The notes: a model not told the origin generated them from the sequence alone. A DNA stretch of 64,000 nt from Chitinophaga lutea (GCF_003813775.1 NZ_RPDH01000001.1:1736001-1800000), one strand, 5' to 3'; positions 16,686-26,414 are shown, counted from the first letter of the stretch. Program-made: numbers and translations.

Positions 16686-19430
16686 TTATTCCGGTTCAAA
16701 GCCCAGCATGAAGGTAAATTTAGCGGCATCCTTCATTCCTGCGCCCGGCCTTAACCTATCCAATCCTATGCCATAGTCGAAACCGAGCAGGCCGAACATC
16801 GGCAGGTAGAAGCGCGCACCCACGCCCACAGAGCGGCGGAGACGGAACGGATCGTATTCTTTGAAGTCGCGGTAACCGTTGGCGGCTTCCAGGAATATCA
16901 GGCCGAAGATGGTGGAGCTCGGGTTGAGGCTGAACGGATAACGCAGTTCCATCACGTATTTATTAAACATGGTGAAACCTGAGTAACCTGCCGGCACACC
17001 GCCGCCATCCGGGTTCAGTTTCGGATTGGAGGTATAATATACCGGGTAACCGCGCTGGGAAATGATGTCCCTGTCGTACACGGCGAAGTTGCTCAAACCG
17101 TCGCCACCCAGCTCGAAGCGGCCGAAGGGCGAAAGCGTTGTGCGGTTGTTGTAGCGGCCGAGGTAACCGAATTTGGCGGCCACTTTCAGCACCAGCGATT
17201 TATTGTCGGTACCGCGGGGGCGGCTCAGCGGCACATACCACTCGGCGCTCATACGGTACTTCTGGTATTCGATGAATTTGAACTGTTCTGCAATGGGCTC
17301 TGCTTTATAGTCCTTGTCGCGGTTAAACGCAGAGTACGGCGGCGTAAACTGGCCATACACCATGAAGCTGGAACCACTGCGCGGGAAGATCTGCTGATCC
17401 ACGGAAGAACGCGCCAGCGTGATACGGAAGCTCAGGTTATTGGAAGTACCGGTTTCAAAACCGGGCATGCCGAAGTAGTTGTAGTCCCACAGTTTATAAC
17501 GCTGGTACTGGATGGAGTACATGAGCGAGAACCAGTCGTCGGGCCAGCGGAGCTGTTTGCCGAGAGAAATGGATCCACCCATTACTTTCAGGTAGGCGTT
17601 TTCGTTTTCCACCGTCTGGCCGTAATATTTGGCCATGGCGTACGGGCTCTGGTGGCTGCTGTAGAAGCTTACGGAGAAGGGGTTCCGTTTTTTACCACCC
17701 AGCCAGGGCTCTGTGAAAGAGAAGTTGTAAGAACGGTATGCTTTACCATTGGACGATACCCTCACGCTCAGCTTCTGGCCGTCGCCGCTGGGCAAGGGAT
17801 CCCAGGTTTCTTTTTTGAAGATGTTACGCAGGGAAAAGTTGTTGAAGGTTACGCCGAGGGTACCGGTAAGACCGATGTAACCGCCCCAGCCCGCAGACAG
17901 CTCCAGCTGGTCGTTGGCCCTTTCTTCCACTTTGTAGTCGATGTCCACGGTACCTTCCTGTACGTTAGGCACGGGGTTGATACCGATGGTTTCGGGGTTG
18001 AAGAACCCGAGCTGTGAAATTTCACGCTGTGAGCGCATCAGGTTCTGGCGGCTGAATTTCTCGCCGGGCAGGGTGCGCAGTTCACGGCGGATAACGTGCT
18101 CGTTGGTTTTTTCGTTACCGGCGATGCGTATATCCTTGATCGTAGCCTGCGGACCTTCCTGGATGCGGATCTCGTAATCGATGGTGTCTCCACGGATACC
18201 GATTTCCACCGGGTCTACCTGGAAGAACAGGTAACCATCGTCCATGTAAAGGCTGCCGATGTCGCCGCCTTCAGGACCGGGAGGGTTGCCCAGGCGTTTG
18301 CCCAGCAGTTCCAGGTTGTACACGTCGCCTTTTTTGATGCCGAGGCCGCGTGACAGGATGGTATCGTTGTATACGGTATTACCTCTCCAGGTAATGTTAC
18401 CGAAATAATATTTTTTACCTTCTTCGAGCTTGATTTCCACGTTGAGGTTGCCTTTGGCGGAGTTGTACGTGGTATCTTTCACGATCTGCGCGTCGCGGAA
18501 ACCTTTCGAGTTATATACAGCGATGAGTTTTTCCTTGTCTTCGGTGTATTTAATGTCGTTGAACTTGGCAGAGGAAAAGAGGTGGAAGCGGAAGTAGGGG
18601 TCGATTTTCTGCAGGGTGCGGGTGGCGGAGAGGAAACCCATTTCTTTCCAGTAATCGTCTGAAGTAGCCATGCTGTCAGTCCAGGCGTTGGCCATTTCAG
18701 GATAGAGGGTGAAGCGGGAAACTTCCTTGGTGCCCTTCATTTTTTTCTTGAGCGCGTTATCGGACACGTTGTAGTTGCCAACGATGTTGATATCGTTCAC
18801 TTTTACCTTGTTGCCTTTATCTACCCAGAATATCACGGAAGCGGAGTTGATGGCCGGCGGCGGGTCTTTCCTTTCTTCCATGCGTACGGTCACGTTGCGG
18901 AATCCTTTTTCGGCGTAGAACTTGCGCACCACGGCGAGGGTGTTTTGCTGGAGGGCTTCAGTCACCACGCTGCCTTTGCGGAGGGCGGCTTTGGTGGTCA
19001 GTTCGTCCGCATCGGATTTTTTAACCCCTTTGAAAACGAAGGAAGACATACGGGGTTTCTCCACGAGGGCGATTTCCAGCCATATTTTGTTGCCTTCTAT
19101 TTTAGTGATGTAGATAGCGATGTTGGAAAACAGGCGTTGTCCCCACAGGCCCTGGATGGCTTTGGCGAAGTGGTCGCCGGGCATCACTACCTTGTCGCCT
19201 ACGGCGAGGCCTGAGAGGGAGAGCAGTAATGATTTATCAAGGAATTCTGTACCGGTTACGGCAATATCGGCGATTTCAAATTGCTGCGGGTTGCCCAGGG
19301 AAAAAGGGCTGATATCCGCCGGCATGGTGACCGGTACGGGAACAGTATCCCTTTGTTGGGCACGCGCAGATACGCCCGCGCTGCAACATAAAACTACGGC
19401 CAGGAGGCTTTTAGGAAACGATTTCTTCAT
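16686..19430 (-). CDS. bamA: Outer membrane protein assembly factor BamA
   Basis: A 914-residue Omp85 protein that folds beta-barrel proteins into the outer membrane. The signal peptide (about 1-24, ending ARAQ) is followed by several POTRA domains (about 50-480; for example QFEIADIAVTGTEFLDKSLL and KDIRIAGNEKTNEHVIRREL) and a C-terminal barrel (about 490-914). Length is at the long end of the family, as in other Bacteroidota. Its start lies 20 bases inside the upstream uppS gene. The gene for the LPS partner LptD is not nearby; skp genes follow. Confidence 0.96.
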   Translation of the reverse strand: MKKSFPKSLLAVVLCCSAGVSARAQQRDTVPVPVTMPADISPFSLGNPQQFEIADIAVTGTEFLDKSLLLSLSGLAVGDKVVMPGDHFAKAIQGLWGQRLFSNIAIYITKIEGNKIWLEIALVEKPRMSSFVFKGVKKSDADELTTKAALRKGSVVTEALQQNTLAVVRKFYAEKGFRNVTVRMEERKDPPPAINSASVIFWVDKGNKVKVNDINIVGNYNVSDNALKKKMKGTKEVSRFTLYPEMANAWTDSMATSDDYWKEMGFLSATRTLQKIDPYFRFHLFSSAKFNDIKYTEDKEKLIAVYNSKGFRDAQIVKDTTYNSAKGNLNVEIKLEEGKKYYFGNITWRGNTVYNDTILSRGLGIKKGDVYNLELLGKRLGNPPGPEGGDIGSLYMDDGYLFFQVDPVEIGIRGDTIDYEIRIQEGPQATIKDIRIAGNEKTNEHVIRRELRTLPGEKFSRQNLMRSQREISQLGFFNPETIGINPVPNVQEGTVDIDYKVEERANDQLELSAGWGGYIGLTGTLGVTFNNFSLRNIFKKETWDPLPSGDGQKLSVRVSSNGKAYRSYNFSFTEPWLGGKKRNPFSVSFYSSHQSPYAMAKYYGQTVENENAYLKVMGGSISLGKQLRWPDDWFSLMYSIQYQRYKLWDYNYFGMPGFETGTSNNLSFRITLARSSVDQQIFPRSGSSFMVYGQFTPPYSAFNRDKDYKAEPIAEQFKFIEYQKYRMSAEWYVPLSRPRGTDNKSLVLKVAAKFGYLGRYNNRTTLSPFGRFELGGDGLSNFAVYDRDIISQRGYPVYYTSNPKLNPDGGGVPAGYSGFTMFNKYVMELRYPFSLNPSSTIFGLIFLEAANGYRDFKEYDPFRLRRSVGVGARFYLPMFGLLGFDYGIGLDRLRPGAGMKDAAKFTFMLGFEPE

Positions 19431-20172
19431 TCTGCTGTATTTGTTCGCTTGTTTTGCCGAATCGACGTTCTCTGGTTTGATAATTTAAGATGGCTTCGTA
19501 CAGATTTTCCTTGCGGAAGTCAGGCCAGCGTGTATTGGTGAAATACAGTTCTGCGTAGGCCAGCTGGTACAATAAGAAATTGCTTATACGGTGTTCGCCG
19601 CTGGTCCGTATCATGAGTTCAGGATCGGGCAGTTTGGCGGTGCATAGGTATTTTTCCCACATTTCGGGCGTCAGCTCGTCGGGATTGATTTTGCCTGCCT
19701 TGGCATCCCTGGCGATGTTGCGGGCGGCCTGCAGAATTTCCCAGCGTGCGCTGTAGCTCAGTGCCATCACGAGGTTGAGCCCGGTGTTTGGCGCGGTGAT
19801 ATCCATGGCTTCCTGCAATTCCTGTTGGCAATGCGCGGGCAGCATGGTCATGTCCCCTATCACGTGGAGACGTATATTATTTTTATTCAGTGTTTCCACC
19901 TCCTTGCGGATGGTGGTCACGAGCAACTCCATGATGCCGTTCACCTCATATACGGGCCTGTCCCAGTTCTCTGTAGAAAAGGCGTACAGTGTCAGGTATT
20001 CGATGCCCAGTTCGGCACAGCCCTCCACGATATCACGCACACTTTCCACTCCCTGATGATGACCGTAAAGGCGGTCCTGCCCCCGTTCTTTGGCCCACCG
20101 GCCATTACCGTCCATAATAATGGCAATATGGCGGGGCAGTCGTTGCAGGTCTAATTGATCCTTCAAACTCAT
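19411..20172 (-). CDS. uppS: Isoprenyl transferase (undecaprenyl diphosphate synthase)
   Basis: A 253-residue cis-prenyltransferase that adds isopentenyl units to farnesyl diphosphate to make the undecaprenyl carrier used for peptidoglycan and O-polysaccharide. Catalytic Asp21 lies in IAIIMDGNGRWAKERG, and YLTLYAFSTENWDRP, LNLVMALSYSAR and the C-terminal DPELMIRTSGEHRISNFLL are family signatures. It appears to be first in its transcript, with a TAnnTTTG-like element upstream, and overlaps bamA by 20 bases. Its position links carrier lipid supply to outer-membrane assembly. Confidence 0.96.
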   Translation of the reverse strand: MSLKDQLDLQRLPRHIAIIMDGNGRWAKERGQDRLYGHHQGVESVRDIVEGCAELGIEYLTLYAFSTENWDRPVYEVNGIMELLVTTIRKEVETLNKNNIRLHVIGDMTMLPAHCQQELQEAMDITAPNTGLNLVMALSYSARWEILQAARNIARDAKAGKINPDELTPEMWEKYLCTAKLPDPELMIRTSGEHRISNFLLYQLAYAELYFTNTRWPDFRKENLYEAILNYQTRERRFGKTSEQIQQNEEIVS

Positions 20173-20213
20173 GACTATTCAGGTCGTGTTAAAACAGAAT
20201 TACTAAAAGTGTG

Positions 20214-20221
20214 CAAAGATA
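20214..20221 (-). promoter_or_regulatory. Possible -7 element upstream of uppS
   Basis: On the minus strand this reads TATCTTTG, an exact -7 match. The nearest TTTG upstream (20251-20248) lies 26 bases away, longer than the normal 17-23, so the promoter is only plausible. Confidence 0.45.
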
Positions 20222-20313
20222 CAAAAATAACTTTATGCCCTTTCCGGCAAAGGGGACGGGGTGGTTTTAACGTAGTTTTAACGGGAAACACGGCTGGGAG
20301 CGCATTTTAGGGC

Positions 20314-21177
20314 TTAAAACTTACAGCGGTAAGAGGTGAAGAGGATGCCAAGGGTGACCTCGATGGTGGCAAACTGGTCTTTATCCCGGCTGTTGCCGCG
20401 CTGCCGTCCCATTTCCCCGATGGGCGCCCCGGTAACCCCGCTTCTGTCCTGCAAAATGGCGGCGATGGTGCTGCTGCCGTCGGGCTTGGTGGCGAAGGCG
20501 TCTATTCCGGCATAGGTGGTGCTGACGTCGTCGAGATAGTCGGTTTGGGTGAATCTGAACAGGCATTCCACGCCGAGGTTGAGGCGGCGGTTGAGGCTGT
20601 ATTTAACGCCGCCGCCGATCAGGTAGGCGTATGAGTACAGCTGGTAGGGCTTCCGGTCGGGGAAGCGGCTGGTTCCCTGCCCTTCGGTACGGAGGGGCTG
20701 CAGGAAATATTTCCTATTTTGATAATATGCGTAGGGATTGAAGTGGAAAAACGATGCGCCCAGGGTGAGGTACGGCGAAAACCGGTAGGCGTCGCTGCCC
20801 GGCTCGAAGCGGAAGAAGTTGAAGTCCCCCTGAACCGCCAGCTCATACAGTTCGGTGTTAAAACTCAGGTTGCGGCGTTTCTGGAAGCTGTTGGCGTTGT
20901 ACACATCGGAATAACCCAGCTGCATAAAGCGGAAATGCGCCCTGGCGCCCACATAGCCGTTGAAATATTTGCGGTAATAGATGCCCACGGTGGGTTTGGT
21001 GGCCTGCAGGCCCATATGGGTGTTGAGGTCGCCGAAGTAATGGGCTCCGCCGGCCGTGAAACCCAGCTCGCCGACGTAACTTTCCTCGTTCTGGGCCGAA
21101 ACTTTGTTAAATGGCAAAACCGCCAGCCAGAGTGAGGCCGTCAGCAAAACCTTCCAATGAATACGCGTATACAGCAT
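20314..21177 (-). CDS. DUF6089 outer-membrane beta-barrel protein
   Basis: A 287-residue predicted outer-membrane protein: signal peptide (about 1-28, ending KVSAQ) then alternating strands with many aromatic residues (GGAHYFGDLNTHMG, GIYYRKYFNGYVG, NLGVECLFRF), ending in an even-spaced strand with terminal Phe, usual for beta-barrels. Matches DUF6089, a family conserved in Bacteroidota in this same nadK-uppS-bamA neighbourhood. The role is unknown; association with the Bam system is inferred from position only. Confidence 0.8.
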   Translation of the reverse strand: MLYTRIHWKVLLTASLWLAVLPFNKVSAQNEESYVGELGFTAGGAHYFGDLNTHMGLQATKPTVGIYYRKYFNGYVGARAHFRFMQLGYSDVYNANSFQKRRNLSFNTELYELAVQGDFNFFRFEPGSDAYRFSPYLTLGASFFHFNPYAYYQNRKYFLQPLRTEGQGTSRFPDRKPYQLYSYAYLIGGGVKYSLNRRLNLGVECLFRFTQTDYLDDVSTTYAGIDAFATKPDGSSTIAAILQDRSGVTGAPIGEMGRQRGNSRDKDQFATIEVTLGILFTSYRCKF

Positions 21178-21368
21178 AAGGTACCAGTAAAAACGTAAAA
21201 TAAGCCTTTTTCATCTGTCGGCCCCTGAATTTTCAAAGGCCGGGCACCGCTTCGTATTCACAACAGCTTGTGGGAGAATCGTTTATCGTGCGCACTTCCT
21301 TCCGTCAATACCCGCTTTCAACGCCTCGCATGCGGTATAAACGTTTCGCATGGCCCGCTTCGTATAAC

Positions 21369-22259
21369 TTATTTTCTTCCTGCATTACGGGTATCGATGC
21401 CCCAAAGCAGTTTGTTTCGCAGGGTGTGCAGGAAATTGCCTTCGTTAAGCCGCAGCAGGTTGATGGAAAAGTCTTCTTTTTTGACGGCCAGCTGCACCCG
21501 GTTGTCGATCACTTCCATCCGGGAATCGAGGGTACAGATGAACTGGTCGCTGCGGCCTTCCACTTCGAATGAAATCACATGATCGTCTGGCACCACGATG
21601 GGCCGTACATTCAGGTTGTGCGGGGCAACGGGGGTGATCACGAAACTGCCGGCCTCGGGAAATACGATGGGCCCGCCGCAGCTCAGGGAATATCCCGTGG
21701 AACCGGTGGGTGTGGCCACAATCAGCCCGTCGGCCCAATAGGTATTGAGGAATTCCCCGTTCAGGTAGGTATGGATCTTCACCATCGCGGAGGTGTCCTT
21801 TTTGTGGATGGTAAATTCATTGAGGGCATAGGGCACCTCCCCGAACAGCGGGGAACTGGCATCGAGATGGATGAGCGTCCGCCGGTCTACCACGTAACTG
21901 CGGCTTACCAGGGAATTGACCACTTCGTGGATCTCTTCGCGCCCGATGCTGGCCAGAAAGCCCAGGCGGCCGAAGTTGACCCCCATCACGGGAATATTTT
22001 TGTCGCGGATATACGTAACGGTATCGAGCAGGGTACCGTCTCCACCCAGGCTCACCAGGAACTCGATGCGGCCGTCGAGGTCGGCTGCTTTGGAAAAAGT
22101 ATCGGTATCGGCGGGGAATTGTACATGCGGCCGGAGCTCTTTAAAAAAGGGCTCGTACACCACGGGGGTAATTTCCTGACGGCTCAGTTCATCCAGCAAT
22201 AGTCTTATATCCTCCAGATCTTCCTTGACAAAACCGCGGCTGTAAAGGGCTACATGCAT
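21369..22259 (-). CDS. nadK: NAD kinase
   Basis: A 296-residue NAD kinase that phosphorylates NAD to NADP in the cytoplasm. The diagnostic GGDGT motif is at residues 72-76, followed by NFGRLGFLAS and the NE/D-type TPTGSTGYSLSCGGPIV segment for nucleotide binding. Length is standard. The start codon lies directly against the stop codon of the upstream small Omp85 gene (22260), so translation is probably coupled. About 190 bases separate it from DUF6089 downstream. Confidence 0.95.
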   Translation of the reverse strand: MHVALYSRGFVKEDLEDIRLLLDELSRQEITPVVYEPFFKELRPHVQFPADTDTFSKAADLDGRIEFLVSLGGDGTLLDTVTYIRDKNIPVMGVNFGRLGFLASIGREEIHEVVNSLVSRSYVVDRRTLIHLDASSPLFGEVPYALNEFTIHKKDTSAMVKIHTYLNGEFLNTYWADGLIVATPTGSTGYSLSCGGPIVFPEAGSFVITPVAPHNLNVRPIVVPDDHVISFEVEGRSDQFICTLDSRMEVIDNRVQLAVKKEDFSINLLRLNEGNFLHTLRNKLLWGIDTRNAGRK

Positions 22260-23735
22260 TTACATATCCAGTTTAGCGTGTAAAAATAGTCCTTTTTCTC
22301 CCAATTGGTTGATGCTATATTCAAAGCGGATACAGGTATCGTAGAAAGAAACCACGTCGAGCCCCACACCGGTGGTGTACAACATGCGGTTGTTGAGCAT
22401 GCCGTTACGCACACGGCGGGCATAGCCGTAACCCATGTCGCCGTACGCTTTTGCCAGTACGCGGATGGGCAGGTTGCTGAATTTTTTGGGTACGATGGGA
22501 AGGTGCACCTTGAAGTTCAGGAGCTCGCGGCGCAGGGTGGATTTAAAGATAAAATAACTCGTAGCGTCCACCACGTAGTATTCCAGCCCGCGGAGATAGT
22601 CGTCTCCGTATCCCATGGCCCGCATGCCGATGTAGGGCTGTTTGTCGGAGAATTTGGCCTGCCCCAGCACGCTGAGGGCGCCGTAGGTTTTGCGGGCCAG
22701 CTCCCAGTATTTCGCGCCTTTGACGCGGAATTTAAAATATTCCAGCCCGCTGAGCGGCCCGAATCCCGTACGCGTGGCCTCGGCGTAGAGCGACTGCCCT
22801 ACCAGCGGATATTGCCAGCTATCGGCCTTGATGTAATTGAGGCGATACGACAATTCGAGGTAGCCCATTTCCGTGCGCCCGCCGCCGAGGTAATCGGGGT
22901 TTTTGAGGGCTACAGAATCGTTCACGGACTCGTGGTAATAATTCAGGGCCACCTGGTGGCGGGTGGAAATGGCCTTCCGGTAAGTGTAGTTCAGGCCCAG
23001 TGCGAACTGGCGCCGTAAAAAATCATCCTGCCGGAAAAACTGCTGCTTGTTGAAATCGGATATGTAATTGATCTCCCGGTTACGGCTGTAGGACACCACA
23101 AATCCCAGGCCCTGCCTGAGCTTGCGGTCGATGTACGGCAGGTTGTAGCCGAGCAGGAACTTCTGCGTGTAGCCCACCGTCACATCCGCATAGATATCGT
23201 CGTTACGGCCGGTAAGGTTGTCCTGGAACGCCTTGACGCCGATATTGACGCGGTTCAGGCTGCGTTTCTGCTCCACCCACCACTGGTTGAAGTTACGGTC
23301 GGCCAGTTTGAAGATGGGGAATGCGAAGAGGTACCATCTTTCCCATACTTCATATACAAAATCGGCCTGCTGTCCTTCCCAGTTTTTTACGTTGGCAGAC
23401 ACGTTGAGGAACAACGAGGTATTGAGCAGCTGCTTGCGGCCCGCTTCGAGCGTTTCGGCCAGCGTGCGGAGATATACCGTATCGCCCGGTTTGATGGGTA
23501 ATTCGCGGAGGATGATGGACGTGCGTGTTTTTTTGTTGCCGCTGACGGCGACGTTGCGTACGATCACATAACCCGAATCCTGTACTACGGCCAGCGGCTG
23601 AGCGGAGGGAGTGACGGTCGTGTCCGGCACCTGCGCGGCTGTGGGCATGGCGATGCCCAGCAACAGTGCCCATACGGCCCAGCAGAAAAAGCATCCGTAC
23701 CGCCGGGTACGTATATAAAAGAATACAGTGCGCAT
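22260..23735 (-). CDS. Small BamA/TamA-like Omp85 outer-membrane protein
   Basis: A 491-residue Omp85-type protein with a signal peptide (about 1-34), a single POTRA domain (about 55-130; VIVRNVAVSGNKKTRTSIIL and LEAGRKQLLNTSLFLNVSA) and a barrel (about 150-491). The YLRGLEYY segment resembles the RGF/Y motif of loop 6 in Omp85 barrels. It is much shorter than BamA (914 residues) encoded downstream. It lies between a CBS-domain gene and nadK with zero-base spacing to nadK. It may insert or export a specific partner; no function is known. Confidence 0.8.
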   Translation of the reverse strand: MRTVFFYIRTRRYGCFFCWAVWALLLGIAMPTAAQVPDTTVTPSAQPLAVVQDSGYVIVRNVAVSGNKKTRTSIILRELPIKPGDTVYLRTLAETLEAGRKQLLNTSLFLNVSANVKNWEGQQADFVYEVWERWYLFAFPIFKLADRNFNQWWVEQKRSLNRVNIGVKAFQDNLTGRNDDIYADVTVGYTQKFLLGYNLPYIDRKLRQGLGFVVSYSRNREINYISDFNKQQFFRQDDFLRRQFALGLNYTYRKAISTRHQVALNYYHESVNDSVALKNPDYLGGGRTEMGYLELSYRLNYIKADSWQYPLVGQSLYAEATRTGFGPLSGLEYFKFRVKGAKYWELARKTYGALSVLGQAKFSDKQPYIGMRAMGYGDDYLRGLEYYVVDATSYFIFKSTLRRELLNFKVHLPIVPKKFSNLPIRVLAKAYGDMGYGYARRVRNGMLNNRMLYTTGVGLDVVSFYDTCIRFEYSINQLGEKGLFLHAKLDM

Positions 23736-23779
23736 GCAGGATTGTAGGTTCTGCTTTAAAAATAAGGCTTTTACGGCAA

Positions 23780-24442
23780 CTACATGCTGATGTAGTTCAT
23801 CAGCAGGTCGTAGTTCTTTTTCAGCAGATCTTCTTCCAGCTCTTCACTGAACATGTATTTGATGGTGTAATTAAACCGCTCGAAGGTGGCCACGAGGCCC
23901 TGGAGCTCCTGCCGGTTGGTTTTGAGGAGCACTTCGAGTTTGGCGGAGTTCGGGTTGGTGATGGTATTGACGCTGAGCAAGGTGACTTCGTTGCTTTCGG
24001 CGATGCGGGCGATCTCGCTGAGGCTGTAATCGCGCGGTTCCACTTCGAGCACCAGCAGGCCGCCCGGTTCCTTGACGCCGTTGTACTGGGCGAGGATGGC
24101 CAGCAGGTTGTCCTTCGTGATCATGCCGAGGTAATCGTTCTCGCGCGATACCACGGGCAGGGCCGACAGTTTCTGGTCGTAAAATAATTTGAGCGCTTCG
24201 TAAAAGTGGGCGCCTTCGGTAATGGCGGGTTTAAAAGCGTTTCCGTTCAGCGTTTCCAGTAAAAGGTCCGGATCTTCCCAATCCAGCACCTGGTCTTCCT
24301 CCACAAGCCCCAGGTACTTATTATCCACTACCATCGGCAATTGCGTCAAATGAAATTCATTCATCAGTCGTAATGCTTTTGCACCGGTATCCATGGGATG
24401 AAGCACCGGCACCACGGTAGAAATGAGTTCCTGTGCCAACAT
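23780..24442 (-). CDS. CBS domain-containing protein
   Basis: A 220-residue protein with two CBS motifs (about 1-55 and 60-125; PMVVDNKYLGLVEEDQVLDW and LPVVSRENDYLGMITKDNLL) and a C-terminal ACT-like regulatory region (about 135-210). The start at 24442 begins at the first CBS strand; the frame stays open to 24658, but the extra 72 residues look non-coding (Arg/His-rich). CBS pairs usually bind adenosyl nucleotides as regulatory modules. It is first in the run leading to nadK, a common neighbour in this phylum, though the target is unknown. Confidence 0.85.
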   Translation of the reverse strand: MLAQELISTVVPVLHPMDTGAKALRLMNEFHLTQLPMVVDNKYLGLVEEDQVLDWEDPDLLLETLNGNAFKPAITEGAHFYEALKLFYDQKLSALPVVSRENDYLGMITKDNLLAILAQYNGVKEPGGLLVLEVEPRDYSLSEIARIAESNEVTLLSVNTITNPNSAKLEVLLKTNRQELQGLVATFERFNYTIKYMFSEELEEDLLKKNYDLLMNYISM

Positions 24443-24552
24443 AATAGATCGTGTTTCTCCTACAATAATAACAAAGAATATTCCAATACCGCGAAACTGC
24501 AGGTAAAAATTACAGAATCGCGGAGCAATGGCAATGCAGTATGGATGAGCGG

Positions 24553-25338
24553 TTATACGGCTTTCGGCTTCACCGCCCCGGCGTTGAGCCTTTTCATGAA
24601 GTCGTGCATGATGACGTTGAATTCGTCGGGCACTTCCATCATGGGAGCGTGGCCGCATTTATCGATAAAATGCAGTTCCGAGTTGGGGATGAGCTTGTGA
24701 AACTCTTCCCCTACCATGGGCGGCGTTACGGTATCGTTATTCCCCCAGATGAGGAGGGTGGGTGTTTGTATGGTTTTCAGCTCGTCGCCCAGGTTATGAC
24801 GGATGGCGGATTTGGCCAGGGTGATGATTTTGATCACTTTCAGCCGGTTGCTGGTGATCTCGAACACTTCGTCTACCAGTTCTTTCGTAGCCATTGCCGG
24901 ATCAAAGAAGGTGAGTTCGGTTTTTTTGCGGATATATTCATAGTCGCCTCGTTTGGGATAGGTTTCACCCATCCCGTTTTCGAACAGGCCGGAGCTGCCG
25001 GTGAGGATGAGCGATTTTACGTTTTCCGGGTGTTTGAGGATATACACCAGTGCCACGTGCCCTCCCAGGGAGTTGCCCATGAGGTGAAAATTGGTATAAC
25101 CGCGGGTTTCGATGAATTTGTGAACGTATTTGGCCAGGCCGCCTACGGAGGTTTCCAGGATATTCAGGTCAAACAAGGGCAACATCGGGATGACAACCTT
25201 ATTGTATTGTTTGAAGTACTCCAGGAGGCCGCTGAAATTACTGAGGGCACCGAAAAGGCCATGCAGCAAAATCACCGGTTCCCCTTCTCCTTCTTCGATG
25301 TATTTAAATTTGCCCTGTGTTTTGATTTCGTAATTCAT
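24553..25338 (-). CDS. Alpha/beta-fold hydrolase
   Basis: A 261-residue cytoplasmic alpha/beta hydrolase. The oxyanion-hole HG is in VILLHGLFGALSN, the nucleophile is Ser90 in GNSLGG, the acid is probably Asp in IWGNNDTVTP (about 204) and the base His in KCGHAPMMEVP (about 231). A cap domain occupies about 125-190. Similar proteins are esterases or C-C bond hydrolases; the substrate is not evident. It is downstream of cvpA by 71 bases on the same strand. Confidence 0.87.
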   Translation of the reverse strand: MNYEIKTQGKFKYIEEGEGEPVILLHGLFGALSNFSGLLEYFKQYNKVVIPMLPLFDLNILETSVGGLAKYVHKFIETRGYTNFHLMGNSLGGHVALVYILKHPENVKSLILTGSSGLFENGMGETYPKRGDYEYIRKKTELTFFDPAMATKELVDEVFEITSNRLKVIKIITLAKSAIRHNLGDELKTIQTPTLLIWGNNDTVTPPMVGEEFHKLIPNSELHFIDKCGHAPMMEVPDEFNVIMHDFMKRLNAGAVKPKAV

Positions 25339-25409
25339 TACCTAAGCTTGAAGTCAATTTTGCGCTAAAATAATTCTTTTTCTTAATTCAAATAATTTCT
25401 AAAACGGCG

Positions 25410-25949
25410 CTATTGAACCGGCATTTCGCGGGCTGCATTTTCGAAGAAAGCTTCCAGTTCGGCAAAAACGTCCCTGAAAACCGGCAAAATGCGTCCCATT
25501 TGTTCCATTACCTTCGGGCCCAGGTGCTCGATATAGGGATATACGACGCTCTGGAGCTTCACTTCGGGACTAAGCCAGTACAACTGGTTGGCCAGCCAGA
25601 GCAGTACGCTGTACCCCACCATGAACACGGCGGTATAGAGCAGGATGCCGCCCAGCCTGTTAACCCATCCCAGCATGCTCCACTGCACCACTTTTTCGAT
25701 GGCGGCGGCGCCAAGGCGAACCAGTATCACCACCGCCAGGAATATCACGATAAAACAGATCACCGGCCACCAGCGCCCCTGCATGCCCGACTGGGCGAGG
25801 TATGCAGCCAGTACGGCCGACAATTTGAGCGCCGCGGCCATCCCCAATACAAATGCCACCAGGGAGAACACGGCCACGATCAGGCCGCGCGTAAAACCCC
25901 GGTAAACGGCAAATGCCAGTATAATGGCAAAAATAATGTCGATGGCCAA
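25410..25949 (-). CDS. CvpA family membrane protein
   Basis: A 179-residue CvpA-type inner-membrane protein with four predicted membrane segments (about 1-22, 27-50, 62-85 and 100-122) and a C-terminal amphipathic tail. The RGFTRGLIVAVFSLVAFVLG segment is typical. CvpA homologues are linked to envelope stress, colicin V production and biofilm, without a known molecular activity. It lies 12 bases after yqeY and is probably in the gldC-yqeY-cvpA transcript. Confidence 0.88.
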   Translation of the reverse strand: MAIDIIFAIILAFAVYRGFTRGLIVAVFSLVAFVLGMAAALKLSAVLAAYLAQSGMQGRWWPVICFIVIFLAVVILVRLGAAAIEKVVQWSMLGWVNRLGGILLYTAVFMVGYSVLLWLANQLYWLSPEVKLQSVVYPYIEHLGPKVMEQMGRILPVFRDVFAELEAFFENAAREMPVQ

Positions 25950-25961
25950 GGCCGCAACGCG

Positions 25962-26414
25962 TTATTTGGTCAGTAATTCTTTTACCATCGCGGAAATCGC
26001 CTTCCCGTCGGCCTTGCCGGCCAGCTGTTTGGTGGCTGCCCCCATCACTTTACCCATATCTGCGGGAGAAGCAGCGCCCACCGAAGCGATGATAGCCGTC
26101 AGTTCCGCGCGCAGGGCGGCCTCGTCCATTTGCTGGGGGAGGTACCGCTCAATCACGGCCAGTTCTTCTTCTTCTTTCTTCGCCAGGTCGGCCCGGTTCT
26201 GCTGGGTGAAAATTTCAAGGGAATCTTTCCGTTGTTTCGCCAGTTTCTGCAGCAGCTTCAGCTCGTCGGCCTCCGTCAGTTCGCCAGTGCTGCCTTCGGA
26301 AGTTTTGGCCAGCAATATTGCTGCCTTGATGGCGCGGAGCGCACGCAATTCAGCTTCTGCCTTCGCCAGCATGGCGGTTTTGATGGCGCCGTTGATGTTT
26401 TGTTCTAATGACAT
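25962..26414 (-). CDS. GatB/YqeY domain-containing protein
   Basis: A 150-residue YqeY-like protein resembling the tail of the GatB amidotransferase. Typical segments are MSLEQNINGAIKTAMLAK, LRAIKAAIL, IERYLPQQMDEAALRAEL and ASPADMGKVMGAATKQLAGK. The start at 26414 fits the family N terminus; extending to 26471 would overlap gldC by 56 bases. It is presumed to bind tRNA or act near glutaminyl-tRNA formation, but its function is unproven. One base separates it from the gldC stop. Confidence 0.9.
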   Translation of the reverse strand: MSLEQNINGAIKTAMLAKAEAELRALRAIKAAILLAKTSEGSTGELTEADELKLLQKLAKQRKDSLEIFTQQNRADLAKKEEEELAVIERYLPQQMDEAALRAELTAIIASVGAASPADMGKVMGAATKQLAGKADGKAISAMVKELLTK

